DNA from: a bacterium
Lineage (GTDB): Bacteria; Oederibacteriota; Muellerivitia; Muellerivitales; Muellerivitaceae
NCBI GenBank assembly: GCA_035549195.1
Contig: DASZRK010000049.1
Span: forward strand, 1-64,000
Direction of reading: 5' to 3'
Length of the DNA stretch: 64,000 nucleotides
In this document: in pieces, positions 27,128-39,054 of the stretch
Layout of the letters: each line of letters opens with the position of its first letter
Numbering within the stretch: position 1 is the stretch's first letter
Program-made: the position numbers and the translations under genes
The notes under the pieces: generated by a model
What the model was told of the DNA's origin: nothing
The model's input: the letters and a program-made list of their open reading frames with translations, nothing else
Databases searched by the model: none

Positions 27128-27930
27128 CAGCGCTTCCCCGACCGCTTGTTCCTTCCCCAAAGCTGCCGGGAACGTAGAAAAGCGGCCTGATTCAGTTCGA
27201 TATCGTCCGAGACCGGTCTCGCGGCCCTAAGAACCCATCTTAAAAAAGTGAACAGGCTCATTCCAAGGACGATGAATCCGTCCCAGAAGGTCGTGCCAGG
27301 GCGGTAATAGGCGATCTCGACCCGAAAATCATTGTCGATATAAAAACCCGACCTTGCGGTCAATAAGGCTATCTCTTGGGCACAGGAATATTTCACCCCC
27401 GTATAGTAACGCAAGACAGGCTCCAGGGTCCTCACCTTGAGCATGCGCAAACCCGATTCCACGTCCTTGTAGTGGGTCCCCGACAGGAATGAATTGGTCC
27501 AGGTCAGGAACCGGTTCCCTAACACCTTGTAGCGGGGATAGACCGAGAAATCCCGCCGGGTCAGGACCACATCGGCTTTTCGTTTCGCTAAATAACCGGC
27601 GATCTTGGGGATATATTCCGGCTTGTGTTGTCCGTCGGCATCGATGGTCACCACCAAATCCTCAGGCCCTGCTTGGCCCATGCGTTTGAGGTAAAGGGAG
27701 AACAGGAATCCCGCCTCCAACGCCCCCGCCATGCCGCGGTTCTCAGGCAGGTCAAGTAGATAGGCTCCCTTGCGTTTCCTGACAAAGGCTTGCAGGAGCT
27801 TGAAGCTCCCATCCGTCGAGCCATCGTTCACCAGCACCAGGATGTCCGCCTGGGGGGAAAGCCGGGGCAACAGACCCGGCAGGTGTTTTTCCTCGTTATA
27901 GACCGGCAGGACGACGATGATCTTGGGCAA
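27127..27930 (-). CDS. Family 2 glycosyltransferase (polyprenyl-phosphate type)
   Basis: This 267-residue GT2 enzyme shows LPVYNEE (8-14), NDGSTDGS (35-42), the metal-binding DADGQ (97-101) and an acceptor-side VESGLRMLK segment near 160. A hydrophobic stretch near residues 222-238 may anchor it to the membrane. The start is TTG 27930 with GAGG 6 nt upstream; no ATG fits. It is the first gene of the long minus-strand glycosylation operon. Together with the DPM1-like enzyme at the operon's other end it gives two soluble GT2 enzymes bracketing the membrane transferases, which fits the supply of two different lipid-linked sugars. Substrate unknown. Confidence 0.85.
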   Translation of the reverse strand: MPKIIVVLPVYNEEKHLPGLLPRLSPQADILVLVNDGSTDGSFKLLQAFVRKRKGAYLLDLPENRGMAGALEAGFLFSLYLKRMGQAGPEDLVVTIDADGQHKPEYIPKIAGYLAKRKADVVLTRRDFSVYPRYKVLGNRFLTWTNSFLSGTHYKDVESGLRMLKVRTLEPVLRYYTGVKYSCAQEIALLTARSGFYIDNDFRVEIAYYRPGTTFWDGFIVLGMSLFTFLRWVLRAARPVSDDIELNQAAFLRSRQLWGRNKRSGKR

Positions 27931-27980
27931 GAGAACCTCATTGATCGGACGAATCTAGAAGAATCGGTCCGCCCTGAAAC

Positions 27981-28014
27981 AAAAAAGCCCGGACCGCAAA
28001 GGCCCGGGCTTTTC
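27981..28014 (-). terminator. Rho-independent terminator after korAB
   Basis: AAAGCCCGG pairs with CCGGGCTTT around a short loop (27984-27992 with 28004-28012). Read on the minus strand it is followed by six T. It lies 16 nt after the korB stop and insulates the glycosylation operon from korAB. Confidence 0.9.
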
Positions 28015-28029
28015 GAAAAGGATCCCTTA

Positions 28030-29013
28030 TCAGAAGAGGAATTCCTCATAAGACTTGCTCAAGTCGGTCGTCGGCAGGTTACTGGCATCATAGTAAGGCA
28101 CCTTGGCCGGGGCGTATTTCTTGAGCATCGGAGCCTGTGCCTGCATGCGTTCCACATAGGTCGGTAGCTTGATCTCGTAGAAGACCCCTACCGGGATCCG
28201 TTCCCCACGATAATGCGCCAATTCAAAAGCCTTCTTCTGCTTGTCGGTGACTTCGTCGTGGTTGGTAGGATCCTTGACGGCTCCGTCATGCCCCGCCTCG
28301 TTGGCGTTGAAGACCCGGGGCAACATCACGTTCTCCCCTTCTCCCTTCACCTTCTTATTGAACCACTCGGCGGTGTGCAGGTCGTTAAAGGTCGGGCAAG
28401 GTTGGAGGACATCCAACAGGGCCATACCCTTGTGTTCCACCGCCTTCTTGATCATCTCCTTCAAATGTTTCCCGTCGAAGGCATAGGCCCGCCCGATCCA
28501 GGTGTAGCCCGAGCTCAAAGCGAGGGCTAAAGGCTGGATGGCGTCGTTGGTATTGGGCAAAGGCAGGGACTTGGTTTGCTGACCCCGTCCGAGCGTCGGG
28601 GCCGCCTGGCCCTTGGTGAGTCCATAGACCTCGTTGGTCATGACGATGTAGGCCATGTCGATGTTGCGTCGTCCGGCGTGCACGAAGTGCCCGGCGCCGA
28701 TTCCGTAACCGTCCCCGTCGCCACCGACCGCGATGACTTCCAGGTCCGGATTGGCGAGCTTAGCGCCCGCCGCGAAGGGCAACACCCGGCCATGCAGGGT
28801 GTGGACCCCATGGCTGGCCATGTAATTGAATACCTTGCCCGAGCAGCCGATCCCGGCGAAGACCATGGTCTCCCAAGGCGGGAGGGCCAGTTCGGCGCAG
28901 GATTGTTGGATGGCCTGGAGGATGCCGAAGTCACCACAACCGGGACACCAGTCATTATGAACATCACTCTTGTAGGCCGCGACGGACAGAGGCGTTTGGA
29001 GTTTAGAGGCCAT
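28030..29013 (-). CDS. korB: 2-oxoacid:ferredoxin oxidoreductase, beta subunit
   Basis: This 327-residue subunit binds thiamine pyrophosphate and an iron-sulfur cluster in oxidoreductases that convert a 2-oxoacid plus CoA to acyl-CoA, CO2 and reduced ferredoxin. It has the CPGCGDFG motif (Cys23, Cys26), the GIGCSG segment (Cys57) and the GDGDGYGIG thiamine-binding region. These match the KorB/2-oxoglutarate type, although the residues do not prove which oxoacid is used. Start ATG 29013 overlaps the end of korA by 11 nt, so the two are translationally coupled. A ferredoxin-like delta subunit gene is not present nearby. Confidence 0.92.
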   Translation of the reverse strand: MASKLQTPLSVAAYKSDVHNDWCPGCGDFGILQAIQQSCAELALPPWETMVFAGIGCSGKVFNYMASHGVHTLHGRVLPFAAGAKLANPDLEVIAVGGDGDGYGIGAGHFVHAGRRNIDMAYIVMTNEVYGLTKGQAAPTLGRGQQTKSLPLPNTNDAIQPLALALSSGYTWIGRAYAFDGKHLKEMIKKAVEHKGMALLDVLQPCPTFNDLHTAEWFNKKVKGEGENVMLPRVFNANEAGHDGAVKDPTNHDEVTDKQKKAFELAHYRGERIPVGVFYEIKLPTYVERMQAQAPMLKKYAPAKVPYYDASNLPTTDLSKSYEEFLF

Positions 29014-30871
29014 AGGTCAACACCACCTTTTCGATAGACTGCCCGGTCAACGGGTCCGTTTCGGAAGAGACTTCCTTCTTCGACAGCTTGGTCACCGCGC
29101 CCACGATCTCATCCAACGAGATGGGCCGACCGGTGTACTTGACCACCTGGGCCGGGATGAATATCCCGGTGGACATGCGGAGCAAGTGACTCAACTGGGT
29201 CCCCCAGTTGTTCTCAACGACCACAAGTTTCTTCGCTTTCTTGAGGATCTTCTCGGTCACGATCGGGAAAGGGTTCAACATGCGGTAATGTAAGAAATTG
29301 GCATTGATCCCCTTGGCCTTCAGGACCGGCAAGGCGTCGGCCAGGACGCCATAGGTGGTGCCCCAGCACACCAGCGTAATGTCCGCATTGGCGTCGCCCA
29401 CCAGGGTGAACTGGCGGTCTTCGGGGATCTGCTCCAGCATGAGCTTATATTTGTTCATGCGCTTTTCGTGCATCTTCCGGCGGGTCTCAGGGTTCTCCGT
29501 GATGTGACCGTAATCGTCATGTTCGTCACCGGTCATCCAATAGGGACTGCCTTCTTGTCCGGGATAAGGCCTGGCGGAAACCCCGGTCTTGGCATCCGGA
29601 CGGAACCTCGGGAACCCCTTGCCATCGGCAATGGCATTTTCCAATTCTTGGGGCGTGACCAAGCGGCCCCGATCAATGACCAGGTTCTCTTCCTTGAACG
29701 GAGGGATGGTCTCCAAGCTGTGGGTCAAGAATTTATCATTGAGGATAATGACCGGGGTTTGGAACTTATCCGCGTAGTTGAAGGACTCGAAAGCCAAGTG
29801 GAAATGGTCATCGATGGTGGCCGGAGCCATGACCAAACGGGGATATTCACCATGGCCGCCAAAGGCCGCGAACATCAAGTCACCCTGCTCGTGGCGGGTC
29901 GGTAAGCCCGTCGAGGGTCCGCCACGCTGGTAGTCGAAAAGCACAATGGGGACTTCGTTCATCCCAGCCCAGCCCAACCCCTCGGTCATGAGGCAGAAAC
30001 CCGGACCCGATGTGGCCGTGGAGGCGCGCACACCCGTGGTGGCGGCGCCCAGCGCCATGTCGATGGCCGCGATCTCATCCTCGCATTGGACCACCGCAAT
30101 ACCATATTCGGGATGGCTTTCCAGATAATTGCTCTCGTCGGTGGCGGGACTGATCGGGTAATAGGACTGATAACGACAGCCAGCCTTCAATTTGCCCAGG
30201 GAGTTGGCCTGCGCACCATTGATGAGCAGTCGCTTGGGCGTGTTCTTTTGAGGTTCCAGATGATAAGGGAATTGATCGTGCATCTCGTCCGGGAGCGCGT
30301 CCACAGCCTCATAGGCCTTCTTGGAGGCGGCGACATTGGGCGCCACCAACTTGGCCTTTCGACCGATGTAGATGCGGGCCAAGGTCTCTTCAACATGTGA
30401 GATATCCATGCGAAGCAGTGCCATGGAAGCGGCCACCGCGATAGTGTTCTTCATGAGCGACAGGGTGCCGTATTCCATACCGGTCACTTCCGCCACGTGG
30501 CGGATGACGGAGTTGAAATCGATGGGAAGAGTGATGACACCCGACTTGAGGTTTAGGTCGTCGAGCGTGATCTTGGTCGGGTCATAGATGAGCGCCCCGC
30601 CCTTCACCACCTCATGGGCGTGGAGACGGGCGGTGGAATCCTCAAAGGTCGCCAGGATATGTACGTCATCCACATGGCTGTGGATCGGTCTTTCCGAAAC
30701 GCGGACCTGGAAATAGCTGTGCTTACCCTTGATATTCGAGTGATATTCGCGTTTACCGAAGATCCACAGACCGGCGGTGGCGCAAGCCTGGGAAAAAAGA
30801 TTGGCGGAGGAATCCACCCCGGTGCCCTGGGGGCCACCGATCATCCAATTGACTTCATTGACGACCTTCAT
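29003..30871 (-). CDS. korA: 2-oxoacid:acceptor oxidoreductase, fused gamma-alpha subunit
   Basis: This 622-residue subunit combines an N-terminal gamma domain (about 1-190, beginning WMIGGPQGTGVDSSANLF) with the alpha pyrimidine-binding domain (about 215-620, containing YPISPATDESNYLE, a variant of the YPITPSS-E motif, and TATSGPGFCLMTEGLG). This order is the common KorA arrangement. The fused form works with KorB as a two-subunit enzyme. The start has a GGGAG site, and a sigma-70-like promoter lies about 50 nt upstream. The enzyme points to a reductive or anaerobic central metabolism, feeding or draining reduced ferredoxin. Confidence 0.93.
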   Translation of the reverse strand: MKVVNEVNWMIGGPQGTGVDSSANLFSQACATAGLWIFGKREYHSNIKGKHSYFQVRVSERPIHSHVDDVHILATFEDSTARLHAHEVVKGGALIYDPTKITLDDLNLKSGVITLPIDFNSVIRHVAEVTGMEYGTLSLMKNTIAVAASMALLRMDISHVEETLARIYIGRKAKLVAPNVAASKKAYEAVDALPDEMHDQFPYHLEPQKNTPKRLLINGAQANSLGKLKAGCRYQSYYPISPATDESNYLESHPEYGIAVVQCEDEIAAIDMALGAATTGVRASTATSGPGFCLMTEGLGWAGMNEVPIVLFDYQRGGPSTGLPTRHEQGDLMFAAFGGHGEYPRLVMAPATIDDHFHLAFESFNYADKFQTPVIILNDKFLTHSLETIPPFKEENLVIDRGRLVTPQELENAIADGKGFPRFRPDAKTGVSARPYPGQEGSPYWMTGDEHDDYGHITENPETRRKMHEKRMNKYKLMLEQIPEDRQFTLVGDANADITLVCWGTTYGVLADALPVLKAKGINANFLHYRMLNPFPIVTEKILKKAKKLVVVENNWGTQLSHLLRMSTGIFIPAQVVKYTGRPISLDEIVGAVTKLSKKEVSSETDPLTGQSIEKVVLTYGL

Positions 30872-30919
30872 GTTGTTTCTCCCGGAACTGAATGAAAAAA
30901 TGATTGAATCGCAAAATAA

Positions 30920-30948
30920 AATATACGTTTTTAGCTTTCAAAAGACAA
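30920..30948 (-). promoter_or_regulatory. Probable korAB promoter
   Basis: On the minus strand TTGTCT (30948-30943) and TATATT (30925-30920) are separated by 17 bp in an AT-rich stretch. They match the sigma-70 consensus at 4/6 and 5/6 positions, about 50 nt before the korA start. Confidence 0.65.
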
Positions 30949-31005
30949 TTCGATTCGGGCATTTTGATATGAATTGGTTGCCTTCTCTCGAAAGCGAGGC
31001 GATCT

Positions 31006-31055
31006 AAAAGGCCCTATCCCGCCCATCGGGCGAAGGGCCTTGTCAGGCCCTTTTT
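31006..31055. terminator. Overlapping terminator hairpins
   Basis: AAGGCCCT (31008-31015) pairs with AGGGCCTT (31034-31041) and, read on the minus strand, is followed by TTTT, ending the small basic-protein gene. A second, mutually exclusive stem, AAGGGCCT (31033-31040) with AGGCCCTT (31045-31052), is followed by T on the plus strand. Confidence 0.7.
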
Positions 31056-31058
31056 CCA

Positions 31059-31199
31059 CTAAAGGTCCGAGCGATCGACCCGCGCCGCCTCCCGGCGTAC
31101 CGCCTTTTCCAACAGCTCCCGCTTCCGGGAAGTCCGGACGCGGCTTTGCGGCTTGATGGCCCAGACTTTCCGAATCTTGGCTGGCTTTGGCTTTTTCAT
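31059..31199 (-). CDS. Small very basic protein of unknown function (46 aa)
   Basis: This short gene is supported by a strong GAGGTG ribosome site upstream of ATG 31199 and a terminator just after its stop. The product is extremely basic, with about 16 Lys/Arg in 46 residues and a KIRKVWAIKPQSRVRTSRKRE core. It has no hydrophobic segment. A (W-x-I-x-P-x-[ST]-R-[VI]) core of this kind occurs in small uncharacterised basic proteins I recall from other bacteria, but I cannot name a family. A nucleic-acid-binding or ribosome-associated role would fit the charge; this is a guess. It is divergent from the DUF2723 gene. Confidence 0.6.
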   Translation of the reverse strand: MKKPKPAKIRKVWAIKPQSRVRTSRKRELLEKAVRREAARVDRSDL

Positions 31200-31278
31200 T
31201 TCACGCCACCTCGCATCCGGACATATTAAACTAAGATATGGACCAAAACCCATCCCCTAGCGCCCCTCGGACGGTGGA

Positions 31279-33312
31279 ATGAGCGTTCGAACCCGGAAAG
31301 TGATCCCCTCCTTCACCGGCCGATGGTCTTTCCCCTTGGTGACCCTCCCAATCTTCGCGGTCTACCTAGTCACGTTGAACCCTTCCTTATTTCGGAACGA
31401 TTCGCCCGAAACCATCACCGCCTGTTGGACCCTAGGGGTCTCCCATCCCCCGGGTTACCCACTCTTCACACTTTTGGGGCGCGTTTTCACGCTAGTTCCA
31501 CTCGGAAACCCCGCCATGAACCTGAATCTTTTCGCGGCTTTGAGCGGGGCCTTGGGCGCCTATTTTTTCTTCGAACTGGCGCGCTCGATCCTTGAAAAAA
31601 TAGGCTCCGCCAAGAGCGTTGCGGCAAGGACGGCCGCTTTGACCGCCGCTTACGCCTTCGCCTTCTCGAAAAGCTACTGGAGCGCCTCGTTGGCGACTAA
31701 GGGTGGGATCTATTCCTTCCAAGTCGCCCTGGAGTTGGCCACACTTTCGTTCTTATTGTGTTTGATGGACAAAAAAAGTTGCAAGTGGAGGACCACCCAC
31801 CCTTACGAATCAATGGTATTCGTCCTGGGCCTGGGGCTCGTCAATCAATGGCCCACCCAGTTCCTGCTCCTGGCCGCCCTCGCCATCGCTTTTTTTGCAT
31901 TCTCCTGCACGCAACAAAAACAACAGTACCCGATCACCCTTAAGACCCTCTTGACCATGGGGACATTCTTTCTGTTGGTCCTTAGCCTTTACCTTTACGT
32001 CCCGATCCGGGCCCATCTGGTTCCTGCCCTCAACTTCGGGGACCCTTCGGATTGGAGCCGTTTCATGGGAAGCCTGCTGCGAACCCGTTATTTCAAGACC
32101 GAGACCATGGCCTCGGCACTCGGGAGTTTCTGGGCGACCTTTTCCCAAAAATCCCTTTATATTTCCGATCGTTTCTCATTGGAGTTCCCCGTTATTTTCT
32201 CCTGCTTCGCCCTCTGGGGCATTTGGCCCCTGCAGAAACGGAACTTCCGGCCGTATCTTTTGTTGTCGTTGATGCTGGCCCTCATCACTATCGCGGCAAA
32301 CCTCGTTTATCTTCAGGTCGGTCCTATCGATTTTTGGCATTTGGACGACCATCTCTTGACCTTGAACTGGATCACCGGCCTTTGGGGAGCCGCTGGCCTC
32401 CATTCCCTTTTCTCCTTGATGGGAAATCAGGCCAAAAGGCGTTGGGTGGTCCGGGGCGTAGCTCTGGCCTTGCCCCTATTGGGTTTGCATCAAAGCCTGC
32501 CCTATACGGACCAAACCCGGGAATTCCTCTATCGCGGCATCGGCATCCAGGCCCTTCGGTCCATGGAGCGAAGACCTACTTATTTTGCGGAATCGGATTT
32601 CGACTATTTTTCCCTTCTTTATCTGCAAGCGGTCGAAGACAAAAGACCCGACTTGAGGATCTACTTGTGCACGTTCTTGAAGAATGAGGACTGGGAATAT
32701 ATCTCCCACTCATGGATACCCAAATTGGGTCCCCATGCCCCCCCGATTTATTGCGCCTTCGCTAATGGGGATCTGGTCCACGGTCTCTCGAAAAGGATGT
32801 CCCGCGTCTATTTTTCCCCAACCGGATCGGTGATGAGGATCCAAGCGGCCGGGACACCCGGTCCTAGAACTCCGGATTGCCGGCCTTTGGACGACCTTTG
32901 GGACCATTATCTGGACCCTGCCCTCTCGGGACGTGGATCCTACGAGTCAGCGTTGAATCCCATCAATGGGCTCATGACACAACTTTGCGCCCATCCCTAT
33001 CTCAACATGGCCCACTTTCTTCTCTTGAAGAAGGACTGGATGCATTGGGATTCATACACGGGGATCGCTTCGGCCCTGATCCAGGATCAACATTGGATCG
33101 GGGATATTTGGTCCGAAAAAGCCAGGACCGACGAAACCTTGGGAAGGATACCGGAAGCCATCGCTGGCTACGGGCTCGCCATGACCGAATATAAAGAAGC
33201 GGGGGACATTTCAAAATACCAAGAAATGAAAAACTCCTGGTCACGGCTCATGGGGCGACCGACCATAAAAACAAAAAACCCGACCCCTCCGAAGAGGAAT
33301 CGGGTTCGTTAA
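31279..33312 (+). CDS. DUF2723 family membrane protein, probable O-glycosyltransferase
   Basis: This 677-residue protein has about ten N-terminal membrane helices and a soluble C-terminal half. The first loop holds the family hallmark DSPETITACWTLGVSHPPGYP (Asp41, Glu44, HPPGYP at 56-61), placed like the catalytic Asp/Glu of GT-C enzymes. DUF2723 proteins are GT-C-like and one group serves as protein O-mannosyltransferases in Bacteroidetes; the same role here is inference. The C-terminal part includes a possible TPR-like segment (about 610-655). The last codons are encoded inside the hairpin that terminates the opposing rRNA operon. The ribosome site (GGTGGA) is weak and close to the ATG. Confidence 0.85.
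   Translation: MSVRTRKVIPSFTGRWSFPLVTLPIFAVYLVTLNPSLFRNDSPETITACWTLGVSHPPGYPLFTLLGRVFTLVPLGNPAMNLNLFAALSGALGAYFFFELARSILEKIGSAKSVAARTAALTAAYAFAFSKSYWSASLATKGGIYSFQVALELATLSFLLCLMDKKSCKWRTTHPYESMVFVLGLGLVNQWPTQFLLLAALAIAFFAFSCTQQKQQYPITLKTLLTMGTFFLLVLSLYLYVPIRAHLVPALNFGDPSDWSRFMGSLLRTRYFKTETMASALGSFWATFSQKSLYISDRFSLEFPVIFSCFALWGIWPLQKRNFRPYLLLSLMLALITIAANLVYLQVGPIDFWHLDDHLLTLNWITGLWGAAGLHSLFSLMGNQAKRRWVVRGVALALPLLGLHQSLPYTDQTREFLYRGIGIQALRSMERRPTYFAESDFDYFSLLYLQAVEDKRPDLRIYLCTFLKNEDWEYISHSWIPKLGPHAPPIYCAFANGDLVHGLSKRMSRVYFSPTGSVMRIQAAGTPGPRTPDCRPLDDLWDHYLDPALSGRGSYESALNPINGLMTQLCAHPYLNMAHFLLLKKDWMHWDSYTGIASALIQDQHWIGDIWSEKARTDETLGRIPEAIAGYGLAMTEYKEAGDISKYQEMKNSWSRLMGRPTIKTKNPTPPKRNRVR
33266..33306 (-). 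terminator. rRNA operon terminator with UUCG tetraloop
   Basis: Read on the minus strand, a 13-bp stem (33306-33294 with 33289-33277) closes a TTCG tetraloop and is followed by TTTTTTGTTTT. It lies 13 nt after the 5S gene. The stem overlaps the last coding bases of the convergent DUF2723 gene. Confidence 0.92.
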
Positions 33313-33318
33313 AAAAAT

Positions 33319-33433
<115 letters not shown>

Positions 33434-33491
33434 AAACAGCGATCTCAGGTGCCGCCTCTTAGTGCGGGCGGCCTCTGGAAATTAGTGTAAC

Positions 33492-33505
33492 AATAGAAAT
33501 ACTAC
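33492..33505 (-). repeat. 23S processing stem, 3' arm
   Basis: These bases are the inverted complement of 36670-36682 on the other side of 23S. The two arms can form the helix cut by RNase III during 23S maturation. The spacer 33434-33550 has no other feature that I see. Confidence 0.75.
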
Positions 33506-33550
33506 GTCTGAACCTCGAGTGCGATAAAGATGCGATGGAAATGAAACATA

Positions 33551-36564
<3,014 letters not shown>

Positions 36565-36836
36565 CATGTTTCTTCGCCACCGCATAAGAATCTCTATGCA
36601 CTCGGTTCAGCTACGCAATTGCTCTAGATAAAGAATTGCGCGCCCTCACGTGTTAAGTGAGGGCAAATAGTAGTATTTCTATCGTTTTTCAAAGAACCGC
36701 GCGTCCCGAAGGACGAACCGACCCATCTGGTCGGCAGAAGCCCAAGTGCCTTTCGACACAAGAAAGCTCCGCAAATCCTTTTGAATCCAAAAGGATTCAC
36801 GCAGCTTTCGCCTTTGATCGCCGGAACTCGAATTGG
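36565..36836. other. tRNA-Ala to 23S spacer with hairpins and boxA-like site
   Basis: The spacer holds a boxA-like GGTTCTTTGAA on the minus strand (36698-36688), the 23S processing-stem 5' arm (36670-36682), a perfect 8-bp hairpin (36642-36649 with 36657-36664) and a perfect 10-bp hairpin with a 4-nt loop (36774-36783 with 36788-36797). No T-run follows the hairpins, so they are probably processing structures rather than terminators. Confidence 0.7.
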
Positions 36837-36909
36837 TGGAGATGACCGGGATCGAACCGGCGACCCCCTGCTTGCAAAGCAGGTGCTCTCCCAACTGAGC
36901 TACATCCCC
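36837..36909 (-). tRNA. tRNA-Ala (anticodon TGC)
   Basis: A 73-nt cloverleaf with acceptor stem GGGGATG/CATCTCC, D-loop AGTTGGGA, anticodon loop TTTGCAA and T-arm GGTTCGATCCC. CCA is not encoded. It lies in the 16S-23S spacer after tRNA-Ile. Confidence 0.97.
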
Positions 36910-36943
36910 CCCGGAACTTCCAGTTCGACCACCCCAAAAATGG

Positions 36944-37017
<74 letters not shown>

Positions 37018-37086
37018 ATTCCAGTTCGGCGGAGGGCTCAACATCGCCCAAAGGCACAACTTCAAAAGTAAAAGAACCCGATCGAA

Positions 37087-37126
37087 TTGGTCCTTTAAAA
37101 CTAAACAGTGCATATCTCGTTTGGGT
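37087..37126 (-). repeat. 16S processing stem, 3' arm
   Basis: This 40-nt segment is almost fully complementary to the leader segment 38784-38827. Together they can form the long helix that encloses 16S and is cleaved by RNase III. Confidence 0.8.
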
Positions 37127-37185
37127 ATCCACTTGGAGTTACGGTAGAGCGCGCCCTCAAAAGGGTTCCTCTACCATGGTCTCCA

Positions 37186-38735
<1,550 letters not shown>

Positions 38736-39009
38736 GAAATGAAGCTTTTGAGGCTCCAACAACTCAAACTACTTTTGACAAGCACCCAAACTTGTTTCGT
38801 ATGCACTATTTAGTTTTCAAAGACCAATAACGACAAGCATCCATTCGATGCTTACCCCAGTGGTGAATCGACACAAAAAAACTCACCGCTGCGATGAGCA
38901 CCGCAATCGAGAACTGCGCGTCTACGATTGTTTATTGGTTATCACTTCAAAGAACATCTCTTCCAGCGAGGGAAGCAGGCCACAAGCCACAAGCGGCCCG
39001 GGGACGGTA
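38736..39009 (-). promoter_or_regulatory. rRNA operon leader with boxA-like antitermination sites
   Basis: The roughly 270-nt leader holds a boxA-like TGTTCTTTGAA (38956-38946), a second TGGTCTTTGAA-type site within 38815-38830, and the 5' arm of the 16S processing helix (38784-38827). Such sites recruit NusB/S10 for rRNA antitermination. No ORF is supported here. Confidence 0.75.
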
Positions 39010-39038
39010 TTTATATAAAAACCCCCATCCCCTGTCAA
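39010..39038 (-). promoter_or_regulatory. rRNA operon promoter
   Basis: On the minus strand a perfect -35 TTGACA (39038-39033), a 17-bp spacer and TATAAA (39015-39010) are followed by a GC-rich discriminator typical of stringently controlled rRNA promoters. An A/T-rich block (39039-39055) just upstream could be an UP element; it touches the stop codon of the upstream radical SAM gene. Confidence 0.92.
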
Positions 39039-39054
39039 CAAATATTCTACTTTT

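Noticed and set aside
36774-36797. 10-bp hairpin in the tRNA-Ala/23S spacer as a terminator
   Set aside because: No T-run follows on either strand, and it lies inside an operon that must be read through.
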